64,000 nt of DNA from Vibrio chagasii (GCF_024347355.1 NZ_AP025465.1:806001-870000); one strand, 5' to 3'. Shown: positions 10,628 to 21,184, counted from the first letter of the stretch. The notes: generated from the letters alone by a model not told the origin. Made by a program: numbers and translations.

Positions 10628-10889
10628 CGATGGTATCCGGTTATCTTGGAATTTGTGAGTTCGGTTAGAACAGAATCTTACAGATCGTCATAGAATACCT
10701 AAAGGAGCTTAGTACAACAATAGTTATACCCTTCATACTTGCAGTTGCTGACTCGTAGATGGCGTAATTTTCACTGAATTTCGCAGGGCAACTATACTTA
10801 AGAGTATGAATTGCATTTGTTTGTAAGCGAGAGTGCATAGCAGCGCTTCGTTTACTCACTATAACGTTGGTTATCTTAAGGAGGTTGTT

Positions 10890-11360
10890 ATGCCGAAGAA
10901 AAAAGCACTCTATGAAGAAGTGGTTGAAGAGGTTATCGAAACGCTGAAGCATAGTCCTGAAGAGCTCAACAACAAAATCGAAACATCAGGCAAATATGCG
11001 AAAGCCGCCAATGACATGACTAAAGATGAGCTATCGCTGATCTCTGCTTACGTGAAGTCAGACTTGAAAGAGTTTTCTGAGAGCTACGAAGAGAGCAAAA
11101 GCGGTCCATTTTATCTGATGATTGCTGACTCTATTTGGCAGGGGCTTCTAGATATTACCGATCGCACCAAAGTCGAGTGGGTCGAGCTATTCCAAGATTT
11201 AGAGCACCAAGGCTTATATCAAGCTGGCGAAGTGATTGGCTTGGGTACACTTGTCTGTGATGAGTGTGGTCATCAAACTGAATATAACCATCCAACGACC
11301 ATCATTCCATGTATCAAGTGCGGCTCGAAAGGGTTTAGTCGCAAAGCATTAAAGCCATAA
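10890..11360 (+). CDS. Zinc-ribbon protein of the YbeL/DUF1451 family
   Basis: The function is unknown. The start at 10890 is set by an excellent TAAGGAGG Shine-Dalgarno 6 nt upstream; a longer frame from 10833 lacks one. The 156-residue protein is acidic and helical in its first 110 residues and ends in a four-cysteine zinc ribbon (CDEC then CIKC). It is divergent from leuS and convergent with lnt. E. coli ybeL sits in the same genomic neighbourhood, so this looks like a positional orthologue. Confidence 0.88.
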   Translation: MPKKKALYEEVVEEVIETLKHSPEELNNKIETSGKYAKAANDMTKDELSLISAYVKSDLKEFSESYEESKSGPFYLMIADSIWQGLLDITDRTKVEWVELFQDLEHQGLYQAGEVIGLGTLVCDECGHQTEYNHPTTIIPCIKCGSKGFSRKALKP

Positions 11361-11386
11361 ACCTCCCCATATACGGCATAAACACA

Positions 11387-11412
11387 AAGGGTTGACCAAA
11401 CGGCCAACCCTT
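11387..11412. terminator. Bidirectional terminator between the ybeL-like gene and lnt
   Basis: An 8-bp stem (11387-11394 with 11405-11412) encloses a 10-nt loop, with A-rich and T-rich flanks. It lies between two converging genes. Confidence 0.6.
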
Positions 11413-11432
11413 CAAGTTATTTCATGTCGAAT

Positions 11433-12950
11433 CTAGTTCTTTGGTTTTCTCACACCCCAGCCAATTACCAAGCTTAGTAGCACCCAAATATACAATGGCC
11501 AAGTACCGACCACGCGGTAAGGGGTTTGGCCATCTGTTGAAACAAGCTCGGCTTTCAGAACTGCCGTTTCAAACTGAGGTATTTGCTTGATGATATTGCC
11601 TTTGTAGTCCGTCACCGCTGTCACACCGTTGTTGGTTGAGCGAATTAGCGGCTTACCAAGCTCTAAGGCACGCATTTGTGCGATTTCCATATGTTGTAAT
11701 GGACCAATTGAACGGCCAAACCACGCATCGTTAGAGAGCGTTAGAATAAAGTCCGTATCGTCTGTCACATTCTGTCTTACTTGATCATTAAAGATGATCT
11801 CATAACACAGAGCTGGCGCTAGATGACGACCGTTAGCAACAATGTTTGGCTGGATGAAATCGCCACGACTGAACGATGACATTGGCAAGTTAAAGAACGG
11901 TGCTAATGGACGCAATATATCTTCAAAGGGTACAAACTCACCAAATGGTAATAGGTGATGTTTGTGGTAGCGCTCGTCTGGGTCATAGCTGTATTCACCA
12001 TATGGGTTAACACCAAGAGAAAGAATACTGTTGTAGTATTTCTTATCTTCAGACTGGTTCAGTACACCTGTGATGATGGAACTGTTGTTTATCTTAGCTG
12101 CGCTATCTAAGTTACGTAGGAAAGACGGTATCTCGACTTCAAAAGCAGGGATCGCGGCCTCTGGCCAGATAATGATATCTGCATCCCAGTTTTCCCTGCT
12201 TAGGTCAGTGTATTTCATCATAGTCGGCCAGCGGTGACTTGGCAGCCATTTGCTGTCCTGGTCGACATTACCTTGAATCAACACCACTGAGGTGGTTTTT
12301 TCAGGATTCGGTGTTACCCAATCGATGTTGCGAATACCAAAGCCAGTACTAAATACGACTGCAGGAATAACAACGATGCTCCAGGCTCTGTTTATAACCG
12401 CATAAGCAAACGCTGATGCTGAAACGATAATGGTAAGAGTCACTAGCTCGACACCACCAATTGGTGCGAAAGAGCCTAACGGAGAGTCGATTTGGCTATA
12501 GCCCAACCACAACCATGGGAAGCCTGTCATTACCCAGCCGCGTAGCCAATCACTGATCAACCATAGTGCCGGAGCGGCTAGGAAGAATCGGCTTAAATTA
12601 TTAGTGGGGAAGAACTTATTTAAGCTCCAAGTAAAGAGCCCTGAGTATACGGCTAAATAGCCAACGAGGAGTGCCATCAAAAATAGATTGGCCGCTAGTG
12701 GCATACCGCCAAAGCCGTCAATACTGACATATACCCAGCTGATTCCTGTGGTGAACTGACCTAGGCCCCATGCATAACCAATCCAAAGTGCACTCTTAGG
12801 TGAACGATTGTGGATCAGTAGCAGTAATAAAGCTGGGCTGAGAATGGCAAGAGGCCATATTGAGTATGGAGCGAATGAGAGGGTGGTTATAGCGCCAACA
12901 AAAACGGCCGCAAGCGGCCGTAATAGGCGATGAATAAAAGTCTTAGTCAT
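11433..12950 (-). CDS. lnt: Apolipoprotein N-acyltransferase
   Basis: Lnt adds the third acyl chain to lipoproteins in the inner membrane, which they need for Lol-dependent sorting. The 505-residue protein has about six to eight N-terminal transmembrane segments, then a periplasmic nitrilase-like domain with the catalytic triad visible as Glu264 (WPEAAIP), Lys330 (next to HHLLPFGEF) and Cys382 (LCYE), and a last transmembrane helix near residue 485. It is 32 bp downstream of corC, the conserved order. Confidence 0.97.
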   Translation of the reverse strand: MTKTFIHRLLRPLAAVFVGAITTLSFAPYSIWPLAILSPALLLLLIHNRSPKSALWIGYAWGLGQFTTGISWVYVSIDGFGGMPLAANLFLMALLVGYLAVYSGLFTWSLNKFFPTNNLSRFFLAAPALWLISDWLRGWVMTGFPWLWLGYSQIDSPLGSFAPIGGVELVTLTIIVSASAFAYAVINRAWSIVVIPAVVFSTGFGIRNIDWVTPNPEKTTSVVLIQGNVDQDSKWLPSHRWPTMMKYTDLSRENWDADIIIWPEAAIPAFEVEIPSFLRNLDSAAKINNSSIITGVLNQSEDKKYYNSILSLGVNPYGEYSYDPDERYHKHHLLPFGEFVPFEDILRPLAPFFNLPMSSFSRGDFIQPNIVANGRHLAPALCYEIIFNDQVRQNVTDDTDFILTLSNDAWFGRSIGPLQHMEIAQMRALELGKPLIRSTNNGVTAVTDYKGNIIKQIPQFETAVLKAELVSTDGQTPYRVVGTWPLYIWVLLSLVIGWGVRKPKN

Positions 12951-12982
12951 CTAATTTCTGTCATCTCTTTAGAGAGAAGTGG

Positions 12983-13873
12983 TTATTCTTCGATAGTCGG
13001 AAGAGGCTGCTCGTCAGGAATGGTTACCTGTAGCTGAATCACACGACGATTATCTGCTGATGTTATTTTGAAATGGTAGTTTTCGATTTCTACAATTTCG
13101 CCACGAACTGGCAGGTGACCGAGTGCTGTCATAACCATGCCGCCTACTGTATCCACTTCATCATCACTGAAAGCAGTGTCAAACGTGTTGTTGAACTCTT
13201 CAATGGTGGTTAAAGCTTTAACAGAGAAAGTATGCTTACTCAGCTTACGGATATCCAACTCTTCTTCATCGTCGAACTCGTCTTCAATTTCACCAACGAT
13301 TTCTTCGAGGATATCTTCAATGGTTACTAGGCCAGAGACACCACCAAACTCATCAACAACGATAGACATGTGGTAACGCTCTTCACGGAACTCCTTAAGT
13401 AGGCGATCAACTCGCTTACTTTCAGGAACAACAACCGCAGGGCGAATCACTTGTTCGATATCAAATGGGGCACTGTCTGAACCCAGGTATTTAAGTAGGT
13501 CCTTCGCTAATAGAATGCCTTCAACATGGTCTTTATCTTCACTGATCACTGGGTAGCGAGAGTGTTGAGCATCAGTAATCAACGCAATCAATGTATCTAA
13601 ATCATCGGTGCGCTCTACTGTAACCATTTGAGAACGAGGCAGCATGATATCGCGTACTCGCATCTCTGAAATTTCCATAACACCTTCGAGCATGTCGCGA
13701 GTGTCGTGGTCAATCAGGTCATTAATTTCTGAGTCGCGGATTACATCTACGAGCTCTTGGCGGTCTTTTACCTCGCCTTGAAATAGTTGGCCTAGGCGTT
13801 CAAAGAAGGACTTTCTACTCGGACCTTCAGATTTTTTACTTCCCTCAGAAGTGGGGGGGTTACCTTCGTTCAT
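12983..13873 (-). CDS. corC: CorC/YbeX family protein with CBS domains
   Basis: CorC-type proteins have been linked to magnesium/cobalt efflux and, in E. coli, to ribosome homeostasis together with YbeY. The 296-residue soluble protein has a paired CBS domain (about residues 65-190) and a C-terminal CorC_HlyC domain (about 205-285), with no membrane segments. It is upstream of lnt and downstream of ybeY, the usual order. Confidence 0.93.
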   Translation of the reverse strand: MNEGNPPTSEGSKKSEGPSRKSFFERLGQLFQGEVKDRQELVDVIRDSEINDLIDHDTRDMLEGVMEISEMRVRDIMLPRSQMVTVERTDDLDTLIALITDAQHSRYPVISEDKDHVEGILLAKDLLKYLGSDSAPFDIEQVIRPAVVVPESKRVDRLLKEFREERYHMSIVVDEFGGVSGLVTIEDILEEIVGEIEDEFDDEEELDIRKLSKHTFSVKALTTIEEFNNTFDTAFSDDEVDTVGGMVMTALGHLPVRGEIVEIENYHFKITSADNRRVIQLQVTIPDEQPLPTIEE

Positions 13874-13991
13874 GATTTCTCAAAAAATAACGCTATCAGA
13901 AGTGTGATAGCACACATCACAACTCAGATTCCTGAAAAATACAGGTTCGATGAGTTATTGTTTCTCTGCAATCTACGTAACTAGAATCGAT

Positions 13992-14453
13992 TCACTTTTC
14001 TAGAATATATGGGTCTTCAAACCCCATAGCTTGCATGATTTCTGTCTCGAGTGACTCCATCTCTTCAGCTTCATCATCTTCGATATGATCATAACCTAGC
14101 AGATGCAGACTGCCATGTACAACCATATGAGCCCAGTGCGCTAGCAGAGGCTTATTTTGCTCTTCTGCTTCTTTTTCGACAACTTGGCGACAGATAATGA
14201 GGTCACCTAGAAGATCTAACTCAATCCCAGGAGGAGCCTCGAATGGAAAAGATAGCACGTTAGTTGGTTTGTCTTTACCACGATATTCATGATTTAGCTG
14301 GTGGCTTTCTTCGGTATCTACGATACGGATAGTAAGCTCAGCGCTCTTTTGAAACTGAGGTATAGTCTTATCCAACCAAAACTGAATGTCCTGCTCTGTT
14401 GGAAGACCTTGCTCATTTTCGACCGCTAATTGTAGGTCTAGTTCAATAGACAT
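13992..14453 (-). CDS. ybeY: rRNA maturation endoribonuclease YbeY
   Basis: YbeY is a zinc-dependent single-strand endoribonuclease needed for 16S rRNA 3'-end maturation and ribosome quality control. The 153-residue protein carries the family signature H-x3-H-x5-H at His113, His117 and His123. Its ATG begins directly after the phoH-like stop codon (TAGATG), so the two are translationally coupled. Confidence 0.97.
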   Translation of the reverse strand: MSIELDLQLAVENEQGLPTEQDIQFWLDKTIPQFQKSAELTIRIVDTEESHQLNHEYRGKDKPTNVLSFPFEAPPGIELDLLGDLIICRQVVEKEAEEQNKPLLAHWAHMVVHGSLHLLGYDHIEDDEAEEMESLETEIMQAMGFEDPYILEK

Positions 14454-15575
14454 CTATTTATCACCTTGTTCTGCAATCACAGAACTATTTTGTGTTGCTA
14501 ATTGTGTCGTAACCGCTTGCTGAGTCTCAAGAAGTTTCGCTTCGCGCTCTTCACGTTTACGTTTCTCAAACTCTTTACGCTCTTTCTGGTCTTTCGCTTC
14601 CCATTTCTCGTAAGCGTTGACAATACGAGCAACCACTGGGTGACGAACCACGTCTTCAGATATAAAGAAGTTAAAGCTGATGTCATCGACTTCACTTAGA
14701 ACTTCGGTCGCATGACGCAAGCCAGATTTTGCACCTCGAGGTAAATCGATTTGAGTGATATCGCCTGTGATTACCGCGCGCGAGTTGAAGCCAATACGAG
14801 TTAGGAACATCTTCATCTGTTCAACAGTCGTGTTTTGGCTTTCGTCAAGAATGATGAAGGCATCGTTCAGTGTACGACCACGCATGTACGCAAGAGGTGC
14901 AACCTCAATCACGTTACGCTCAATCAGTTTCTCTACGCGTTCAAAGCCCAGCATCTCAAAAAGTGCATCGTAAAGTGGACGCAAGTATGGGTCTACTTTT
15001 TGGCTTAAATCACCAGGCAGGAAACCTAACTTCTCACCCGCTTCAACTGCAGGGCGCGTCAATAGAATACGACGGATCTCTTGGCGCTCTAATGCGTCTA
15101 CGGCGGCAGCGACAGCCAAATATGTTTTACCCGTACCAGCAGGACCAATACCAAAGGTGATGTCATGAGTCACCATGTTCATTAGGTACTGTGCTTGGTT
15201 TGGGGTGCGCGGCTTAATCACGCCTTTTTTGGTCTTAATGAACACTTCTTTGCCGTGTTCAATATCAGACTCTACATTCTGTTCTAAAACACCAGACTCT
15301 TTGATAGCCAGGTGAATCTGTTCTGGCTCGATGTCTGGAATCGTGCCTTTGACCGGAGCAGATTCAACATACAGGCGCTTAACAATATCGAGTGCAGCAG
15401 CAGCCGTATGAGGCTTACCAACAATAGTGAAGAAGTTGCTGCGGTAGTTAATCTCGACACCTAAACGGCGCTCAAGGTGTTTGATGTTGTCATCGAATGG
15501 GCCACAAAGGCTTGCAAGGCGATGGTTATCTGCGGGTTCTAGATTGATTTCTAGGGTAACGATTTTATTGCTCAA
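14454..15575 (-). CDS. ybeZ: PhoH-like ATPase (YbeZ), TTG start
   Basis: YbeZ is a PhoH-family P-loop protein that works with YbeY; an RNA helicase or ATPase role has been suggested. The 373-residue product has an N-terminal single-strand nucleic-acid-binding-like segment, Walker A (GPAGTGKT) at 144-151 and a Walker B region (FIILDE) near residue 240. The C-terminal 50 residues are very rich in Lys, Glu and Arg. The start codon is TTG with a GAGG motif 5 nt upstream. The gene directly abuts ybeY. Confidence 0.95.
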   Translation of the reverse strand: MSNKIVTLEINLEPADNHRLASLCGPFDDNIKHLERRLGVEINYRSNFFTIVGKPHTAAAALDIVKRLYVESAPVKGTIPDIEPEQIHLAIKESGVLEQNVESDIEHGKEVFIKTKKGVIKPRTPNQAQYLMNMVTHDITFGIGPAGTGKTYLAVAAAVDALERQEIRRILLTRPAVEAGEKLGFLPGDLSQKVDPYLRPLYDALFEMLGFERVEKLIERNVIEVAPLAYMRGRTLNDAFIILDESQNTTVEQMKMFLTRIGFNSRAVITGDITQIDLPRGAKSGLRHATEVLSEVDDISFNFFISEDVVRHPVVARIVNAYEKWEAKDQKERKEFEKRKREEREAKLLETQQAVTTQLATQNSSVIAEQGDK

Positions 15576-15624
15576 ATTAGCCTCTCATTTTGTGCCACCC
15601 ACTCTTTCCAATAAACAAAGAGCA

Positions 15625-15650
15625 AGAAGCCCGATTGGTACCGGGCTTCT
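15625..15650 (-). terminator. Hairpin terminator downstream of miaB
   Basis: A 9-bp GC-rich stem (15625-15633 with 15642-15650) is followed on the minus strand by a T-rich stretch. It separates miaB from the ybeZ group. Confidence 0.55.
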
Positions 15651-15740
15651 AGTGGCGATTTCCCTATTTCTAAGATGGTCACTTAGTTAGGTAATTTCAA
15701 GCTTTGTTGGTCAGCTTTTTGCTGAACCTAGATGTTTGGC

Positions 15741-17165
15741 TTATGGCGTAAATGTTGCCACACCCAGCTCATCTTCACGTTTTGTGTTAGCCATCATCTG
15801 TGTTGGAGATATGATGCTGCGTAGGTCCATATCCTTCTCTGTACGAACCAACTCACCACGTAGAGAGTTTGCGAATACGTCAGTGATCTTCACATCAACA
15901 AATTGACCGATTAGATCTGCGTTACCTTCGAAGTTAACAACACGGTTGTTCTCTGTACGTGCGCGAAGTTCCATTAGGTTCTTCTTCGACGGACCTTCAA
16001 CCAGCACACGTTGCTCAGTACCAAGCATTAAGCGAGAGTAGCGCATTGCTTGTGAGTTTACGGTTTGTTGTAGTTCGTATAGGCGATCTTTCTTCTCTTG
16101 CTCAGGCACGTCACATGGGTAGTCTGCAGCAGGTGTACCCGGACGAGGGGAGAAGATAAAGCTGAAGCTCATATCGAAATCAACGTCTTTGATCAGTTTC
16201 ATCGTGTCTTGGAAATCTTGGTTAGATTCACCGGGGAAACCAACGATAAAGTCAGAACTGATTTGAATGTCAGGACGTGCTTTACGAAGCTTACGAATAA
16301 TCGACTTGTACTCGATAGCAGTGTGAGGACGTTTCATCATCGTAAGGATACGGTCACTACCACTTTGTACTGGTAGGTGAAGGAAGCTCACAAGTTCAGG
16401 TGTATCTTCGTATACTGCGATGATGTCATCACCGAACTCAAGCGGGTGGCTTGTGGTGAAACGAATACGGTCGATACCATCGATAGAAGCCACAAGACGA
16501 AGTAGTTCTGCGAATGTGCAGATATCACCTTCGTGAGTTGGACCACGGTATGCGTTTACGTTCTGACCTAGTAGGTTAACTTCACGTACACCTTGCTCTG
16601 CAAGTTGAGCAACTTCGAACAGTACATCGTCCATTGGACGGCTAACTTCTTCACCACGAGTATAAGGTACTACGCAGTATGTACAGTACTTAGAACAGCC
16701 TTCCATGATAGAAACGAATGCCGTCGCCCCTTCAGCACGAGGCTCAGGTAGGCTATCGAACTTTTCGATCTCAGGGAAAGAGATGTCCATCACTGGCGCT
16801 TCGTTAGATAGAGAAGATTTGATCATCTCTGGAAGACGGTGCAGTGTTTGAGGGCCAAAGATAACGTCTACGTATGGTGCTCGTTGACGGATGTGGTCGC
16901 CTTCTTGAGTCGCTACACAGCCACCCACACCGATTACCACACCTTCTTTTTTATCTTTTAGCGTTTTCCAACGACCAAGCTGGTGGAATACTTTTTCTTG
17001 CGCTTTTTCACGGATAGAACAAGTATTCAGTAGTAGTACATCTGCTTCCTCAGGTACTTCAGTTAGCTCATAGCCATTTGCGGCATTTAGCAGGTCAGCC
17101 ATTTTTGATGAATCGTATTCGTTCATCTGGCAGCCCCAAGTTTTAATTAGCAGTTTCTTACTCAT
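15741..17165 (-). CDS. miaB: tRNA-2-methylthio-N6-dimethylallyladenosine synthase
   Basis: MiaB is a radical-SAM methylthiotransferase that converts i6A37 to ms2i6A37 in tRNAs reading UNN codons. The 474-residue protein has the three N-terminal cluster cysteines (Cys12, Cys49, Cys83), the radical-SAM CxxxCxxC motif at Cys157, Cys161 and Cys164, and a C-terminal TRAM domain from about residue 380. ubiF is divergent, as in E. coli. Confidence 0.98.
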   Translation of the reverse strand: MSKKLLIKTWGCQMNEYDSSKMADLLNAANGYELTEVPEEADVLLLNTCSIREKAQEKVFHQLGRWKTLKDKKEGVVIGVGGCVATQEGDHIRQRAPYVDVIFGPQTLHRLPEMIKSSLSNEAPVMDISFPEIEKFDSLPEPRAEGATAFVSIMEGCSKYCTYCVVPYTRGEEVSRPMDDVLFEVAQLAEQGVREVNLLGQNVNAYRGPTHEGDICTFAELLRLVASIDGIDRIRFTTSHPLEFGDDIIAVYEDTPELVSFLHLPVQSGSDRILTMMKRPHTAIEYKSIIRKLRKARPDIQISSDFIVGFPGESNQDFQDTMKLIKDVDFDMSFSFIFSPRPGTPAADYPCDVPEQEKKDRLYELQQTVNSQAMRYSRLMLGTEQRVLVEGPSKKNLMELRARTENNRVVNFEGNADLIGQFVDVKITDVFANSLRGELVRTEKDMDLRSIISPTQMMANTKREDELGVATFTP

Positions 17166-17472
17166 TTTTTGTTCGCTCGATCGTTAGTTTAATTTAAGGG
17201 AGCAAATCGCCCGGTATCTATCCGCGAGAGTCTATGGCCATAATTAGGTATTCATTTTATGGCTCACCCTAGCGGCAAGCGGCGTATTGTACTGGTTTCA
17301 AAACCGACTGACTAGTAGTCTGATAAAATCTCTTCGGAAGTGGTTTTTATTCTCGTTAACACTAGATTTAGCAAGGGGTAACCCATTTTTCAAATAAGGT
17401 TTTTGGTTACAAGTTCGTTGTGAAAACGTACAATCAAAAACAGTCAAAGAATCAAACTGATAAGTACAAAAT
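17166..17472. promoter_or_regulatory. Divergent intergenic region between miaB and ubiF
   Basis: About 307 bp without a supported gene. It must hold the promoters of both divergent genes, but I could not assign convincing -35/-10 pairs by eye. The ubiF ATG has no obvious Shine-Dalgarno. I see no RNA gene or repeat here. Confidence 0.4.
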
Positions 17473-18648
17473 ATGAACAGTTACGATATTGTGGTCGTCG
17501 GCGGCGGCATGGTTGGTGCGGCAACAGCGATTGGTTTTGCTAAGCAAGGAATGCAGGTTGCTGTGATCGAAGGTTTTGCGCCCCAAGCATTTGATGAGTC
17601 GCAAGCTATGGACATTCGAGTATCAGCGATTTCTCAAGCGTCAGTCGATTTACTTGACGATCTTGGCGCATGGCAGAACATTGCTGCAATGCGAGTTTGC
17701 TCATACAAGCGCCTAGAAACGTGGGAACACCCAGAATGTCGTACTCGATTTGATGCAGCGTCACTTGATTTGCCTCGTTTAGGCTACATTGTTGAAAACC
17801 GACTTATCCAATTGGGCTTATGGTCTCAGTTCGATGCTTATGACAACTTAGACCTGCTGTGTCCTGAAAAGTTGGACTCTATCGAATTTGGCGAAACTAA
17901 TACTGTTAAGCTTCAATCTGGTATCGAGTTGTCAGCGAAGTGGGTGGTTGGTGCCGATGGTGCGAATTCTGCAGTTAGACAGCAAGCGGGCATTGGTATC
18001 ACTGCTTGGGACTACCGTCAGCACTGCATGCTGATCAATGTAGAAACCGAGCTCCCTCAGCAAGACATTACTTGGCAACAGTTTTTACCTAGCGGCCCGC
18101 GTTCATTTCTCCCTTTGTGCTCTTTTAATTCAGGAGACCAGGAACTTGGGCAGGGCTCGTTAGTTTGGTACGACTCGCCATCTCGCATTAAGCAACTGTC
18201 GGCAATGAGCCCAGACAAGCTACGCAATGAAGTACTTGCTAACTTCCCTGCGGAGTTAGGGGACATTAAAGTACTTAACTCTGGTTCTTTCCCTCTTACT
18301 CGACGTCATGCGCAATCTTATTTTAAGAACAACTGCATTCTGGTTGGGGACTCAGCACACACGATTAATCCATTAGCAGGGCAGGGTGTGAATTTAGGCT
18401 TCAAAGATGTTGCAGCGCTATTAGATGTAACCAAAGAAAAAGGCGAGCTGAATCATTCTGTAGTAAGACGCTACGAGGTGATGAGAAGAGGTGACAACCT
18501 AGTGATGCAAAGCGGTATGGATTTCTTCTATAAGACGTTCAGTAATGATATTGGTCCACTTAAGTTTGTGCGTAATGCTGCACTCAAGCTGGCAGAGAAC
18601 TCAGGGCCGATTAAAACTCAAGTTTTGAAGTATGCTCTGGGCCTTTAA
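17473..18648 (+). CDS. ubiF: FAD-dependent ubiquinone-biosynthesis hydroxylase, UbiF type
   Basis: UbiF-type monooxygenases hydroxylate the benzoquinol ring during ubiquinone synthesis. The 391-residue flavoprotein has the N-terminal dinucleotide-binding motif (VVGGGMVGAATA), the DG motif (GADGANSAVRQ, near residue 160) and the second FAD motif (GDSAHTINPLAGQGVN, near residue 292). The position divergent to miaB is that of E. coli ubiF, which favours UbiF over its paralogues UbiH and UbiI. Confidence 0.88.
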   Translation: MNSYDIVVVGGGMVGAATAIGFAKQGMQVAVIEGFAPQAFDESQAMDIRVSAISQASVDLLDDLGAWQNIAAMRVCSYKRLETWEHPECRTRFDAASLDLPRLGYIVENRLIQLGLWSQFDAYDNLDLLCPEKLDSIEFGETNTVKLQSGIELSAKWVVGADGANSAVRQQAGIGITAWDYRQHCMLINVETELPQQDITWQQFLPSGPRSFLPLCSFNSGDQELGQGSLVWYDSPSRIKQLSAMSPDKLRNEVLANFPAELGDIKVLNSGSFPLTRRHAQSYFKNNCILVGDSAHTINPLAGQGVNLGFKDVAALLDVTKEKGELNHSVVRRYEVMRRGDNLVMQSGMDFFYKTFSNDIGPLKFVRNAALKLAENSGPIKTQVLKYALGL

Positions 18649-18676
18649 TTGAGTATTACAGACACTTTATAAAGAG

Positions 18677-18703
18677 AAGGAGAGCGAATGCTCTCCTTTT
18701 TTG
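18677..18703 (+). terminator. Intrinsic terminator of ubiF
   Basis: An 8-bp stem AAGGAGAG/CTCTCCTT (18677-18684 with 18691-18698) with a 6-nt loop is followed by further T residues. It lies 28 bp after the ubiF stop. Confidence 0.85.
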
Positions 18704-18716
18704 TATTCTATGATGT

Positions 18717-19763
18717 CTATCGCTGCTGTGTCACACAAACTGGCGCATCTAGCTCTAATGAGTAGCCCGTGTAAACCAGAGAGCCGTCTTCTGTATTTCG
18801 CTTGAATGACTTGATGTTGTTAGTGTGCTGGTTTGCGGCGATAAGCCATTCACCGTCATGAGTAATATGAAAATCACGAGGGAAGTTGCCTTCAGAACTA
18901 TAGCTATCAATAAAAATAGGCACATTCGTTGTGGATTCGATTCTGAAGCAACTGATCATCGATTGATGTCGACAAGAGACATAGAGAAATTGCTCATCCG
19001 GCGATAGTTTTATTGCAGCCGTTGCTTCTCCTTTTTCCATATTTGGAAGTGCGTCGATCTCTTCGACAATACTCCATTTCCCAAGAGTTTTCTCCACCAT
19101 CAGTATCGTTTCAGAGAGTTCACAGATTACATAGGCTTTATTTTCGTCTTTGTTGAAGACGAGATGACGAGGTCCATTGCCCGCAGGGACTTTAATGGAT
19201 TGCATTGGTTCGTCTAGAAACTCTTCCTGTTCTTCATCAAAGCAATAGAAATTGATTCGATCAGCGCCAAGGTCGACGGTGACAAATTGTGGTGAGTTTT
19301 GTAAGAACAGACATTGATGAGCATGTGGAGCGGTCTGACGCTCTTTGTTTGGTCCTGACCCCACCATAGCTATTGTTTTAAGTCGTTTATCGATATTGCC
19401 ATTGATACTTAAACTAAAAATATCGAATGAACCTGATGAGTATTGAGAAGTAATAGCAAACTTATGGCTAGGATCTATGGTGATATGACAAGGATGATCG
19501 CCGGAGATAGCACCTGAGTTACTAGCGGTCTTTGAGCTAGCATTAGCGATATGAATCAACTGTGGCTGTTTGGGTTGCTCAACTTCAGACGCGGTATAGA
19601 TACCAAGCTCGGTCGCTACGACAAAAGATGGGTTAGTACACTCTGTAATGAGTTCCAAAGGTAATAGTTGACCGTTTTCCAAGTCTAACTGAGCCTGATA
19701 CACGCCTTGGCTTTTACTGGGAGTGTCTGTGTAGCAACCGATCGTTAAAGTGAGATTTTTCAT
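18717..19763 (-). CDS. Lactonase-family beta-propeller protein (6-phosphogluconolactonase/YbhE-like)
   Basis: The 348-residue protein resembles the seven-bladed propeller lactonase family, whose members include 6-phosphogluconolactonase Pgl. Supporting segments are the N-terminal GCYTD, the mid-protein PHAHQC near residue 147 and GNGPRHLVF near 199, and blade-like repeats (LSPDEQFLYVSCR). There is no signal peptide, so it is probably cytoplasmic. The exact substrate cannot be told from sequence, and many family members are misannotated. It is a single gene between ubiF and the tRNA array. Confidence 0.75.
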   Translation of the reverse strand: MKNLTLTIGCYTDTPSKSQGVYQAQLDLENGQLLPLELITECTNPSFVVATELGIYTASEVEQPKQPQLIHIANASSKTASNSGAISGDHPCHITIDPSHKFAITSQYSSGSFDIFSLSINGNIDKRLKTIAMVGSGPNKERQTAPHAHQCLFLQNSPQFVTVDLGADRINFYCFDEEQEEFLDEPMQSIKVPAGNGPRHLVFNKDENKAYVICELSETILMVEKTLGKWSIVEEIDALPNMEKGEATAAIKLSPDEQFLYVSCRHQSMISCFRIESTTNVPIFIDSYSSEGNFPRDFHITHDGEWLIAANQHTNNIKSFKRNTEDGSLVYTGYSLELDAPVCVTQQR

Positions 19764-19880
19764 AAGGCGTCATACTCAATTAGAAAGTGGAGTAGGCATT
19801 GTCTTATAAAAAAGTCATGAAGTGATTAAATGGGGAGAAATACTTGGTGACGGAGTTATCAGATTTACATATTCCAGATA

Positions 19881-19909
19881 AAACAAAACCCAGCTAAAAA
19901 GTTGGGTTC
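19881..19909 (-). terminator. Terminator of the tRNA array
   Basis: On the minus strand, just after the last tRNA-Leu, a stem of about 8 bp (left arm around 19900-19908, right arm around 19887-19894, one G-U pair) ends in a T-rich run. It would end the long tRNA transcript. Confidence 0.8.
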
Positions 19910-19919
19910 TATTTAATGA

Positions 19920-20004
19920 TGGTGCGGTCGGAGAGACTTGAACTCTCACACCTCTCGGCGCCAGAACCTAAATCTGGTGCGTCTACCAATTCCGCCACGA
20001 CCGC
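19920..20004 (-). tRNA. tRNA-Leu (UAG), last gene of the array
   Basis: This is an 85-nt cloverleaf with encoded CCA, anticodon UAG in loop UUUAGGU, a type II variable arm closed by a GAGA tetraloop, and acceptor GCGGUCG/CGACCGC. It is the promoter-distal end of the array. Confidence 0.97.
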
Positions 20005-20086
20005 AGCAAATCTTTGTAGTCATACTGAGTATTGGTGACTCAATAAAACGTTGTGCTCATTGCTATTAGCAAGGAGTTATAAATAG

Positions 20087-20161
20087 TGGCTGGGCTACCT
20101 GGATTCGAACCAGGGAATGCCGGCATCAAAAGCCGGTGCCTTACCGCTTGGCGATAGCCCA
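20087..20161 (-). tRNA. tRNA-Gln (UUG)
   Basis: 75 nt with encoded CCA, anticodon UUG in loop CUUUUGA, acceptor starting UGGGCUA. It is paired with the Leu gene at 19920 in a 272-bp unit. Confidence 0.97.
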
Positions 20162-20191
20162 ACAATGACATCATTTAAGACATCTGAATAA

Positions 20192-20276
20192 TGGTGCGGT
20201 CGGAGAGACTTGAACTCTCACACCTCTCGGCGCCAGAACCTAAATCTGGTGCGTCTACCAATTCCGCCACGACCGC
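20192..20276 (-). tRNA. tRNA-Leu (UAG)
   Basis: Same sequence as the Leu gene at 19920, exactly 272 bp upstream in the array; CCA encoded. Confidence 0.97.
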
Positions 20277-20358
20277 AGCAAATCTTTGTAGTCATACTGA
20301 GTATTGGTGACTCAATAAAACGTTGTGCTCATTGCTATTAGCAAGGAGTTATAAATAG

Positions 20359-20433
20359 TGGCTGGGCTACCTGGATTCGAACCAGGGAATGCCGGCATCA
20401 AAAGCCGGTGCCTTACCGCTTGGCGATAGCCCA
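20359..20433 (-). tRNA. tRNA-Gln (UUG)
   Basis: Same sequence as the Gln gene at 20087, at 272-bp spacing; CCA encoded. Confidence 0.97.
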
Positions 20434-20463
20434 ACAATGACATCATTTAAGACATCTGAATAA

Positions 20464-20548
20464 TGGTGCGGTCGGAGAGACTTGAACTCTCACACCTCTC
20501 GGCGCCAGAACCTAAATCTGGTGCGTCTACCAATTCCGCCACGACCGC
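20464..20548 (-). tRNA. tRNA-Leu (UAG)
   Basis: Same sequence as the common Leu copy. An open frame crossing this gene and the next tRNA-Met in the opposite sense is spurious. Confidence 0.97.
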
Positions 20549-20620
20549 AGCAAATCTTTATAGTCATACTGAATATTGGTGGTTCAATAAGACGTTGTCT
20601 TTCTATTTCAAAAGAAATAG

Positions 20621-20697
20621 TGGTGGCTACTGCGGGATTTGAACCTGCGACCCCATCATTATGAGTGATGTGCTCTAACCAACTGAGCTAAGTAGCC
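20621..20697 (-). tRNA. tRNA-Met (CAU), elongator type
   Basis: 77 nt with encoded CCA, anticodon CAU in loop CUCAUAA and a fully paired GGCUACU acceptor start, resembling E. coli elongator metT/metU rather than initiator tRNA. Confidence 0.96.
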
Positions 20698-20748
20698 AAT
20701 AATAAATCTAATCGATTCACTATTTGTTCTCTAATGAAAAAGAAATAA

Positions 20749-20833
20749 TGGTGCGGTCGGAGAGACTTGAACTCTCACACCTCTCGGCGCCAGAACCTAA
20801 ATCTGGTGCGTCTACCAATTCCGCCACGACCGC
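20749..20833 (-). tRNA. tRNA-Leu (UAG)
   Basis: Common Leu copy, lying between two Met genes; CCA encoded. Confidence 0.97.
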
Positions 20834-20888
20834 AGCAAATCTTTATAGTCATACTGAATATTGGTGATCCAATACGACGTTGTATAAG

Positions 20889-20965
20889 TGGTGGCTACTG
20901 CGGGATTTGAACCTGCGACCCCATCATTATGAGTGATGTGCTCTAACCAACTGAGCTAAGTAGCC
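20889..20965 (-). tRNA. tRNA-Met (CAU), elongator type
   Basis: Same sequence as the Met gene at 20621. The spacer to the Leu gene at 20749 is shorter than in the other Met unit. Confidence 0.96.
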
Positions 20966-21017
20966 AATAACGAATCTAATAGACTCACTATTTGTTCTCT
21001 AATGAAAGAGAAAATAA

Positions 21018-21102
21018 TGGTGCGGTCGGAGAGACTTGAACTCTCACACCTCTCGGCGCCAGAACCTAAATCTGGTGCGTCTACCAATTCCGCCACGACC
21101 GC
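21018..21102 (-). tRNA. tRNA-Leu (UAG)
   Basis: Common Leu copy; start of the second run of 272-bp units. Confidence 0.97.
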
Positions 21103-21184
21103 AGCAAATCTTTGTAGTTATACTGAGTATTGGTGACTCAATAAAACGTTGTGCTCATTGCTATTAGCAAAGAGTTTTAAATAG

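Noticed and set aside
10665..10952. Minus-strand frame of 95 residues upstream of leuS
   Set aside because: It overlaps the ybeL-like start region and has no ribosome-binding site or protein-like composition.
10896..11100. Possible CRISPR or other repeat arrays anywhere in the window
   Set aside because: The only regular arrays seen are the tRNA units and the three 21-bp repeats; none has the repeat-spacer form of CRISPR.
20482..20664. Plus-strand open frame of 60 residues across tRNA-Leu and tRNA-Met
   Set aside because: It is antisense to two tRNA genes, and its end (VATAGFEPATPSL) is a well-known spurious translation of tRNA sequence. The same frame recurs at 21852-22034 only because the tRNA unit is repeated.
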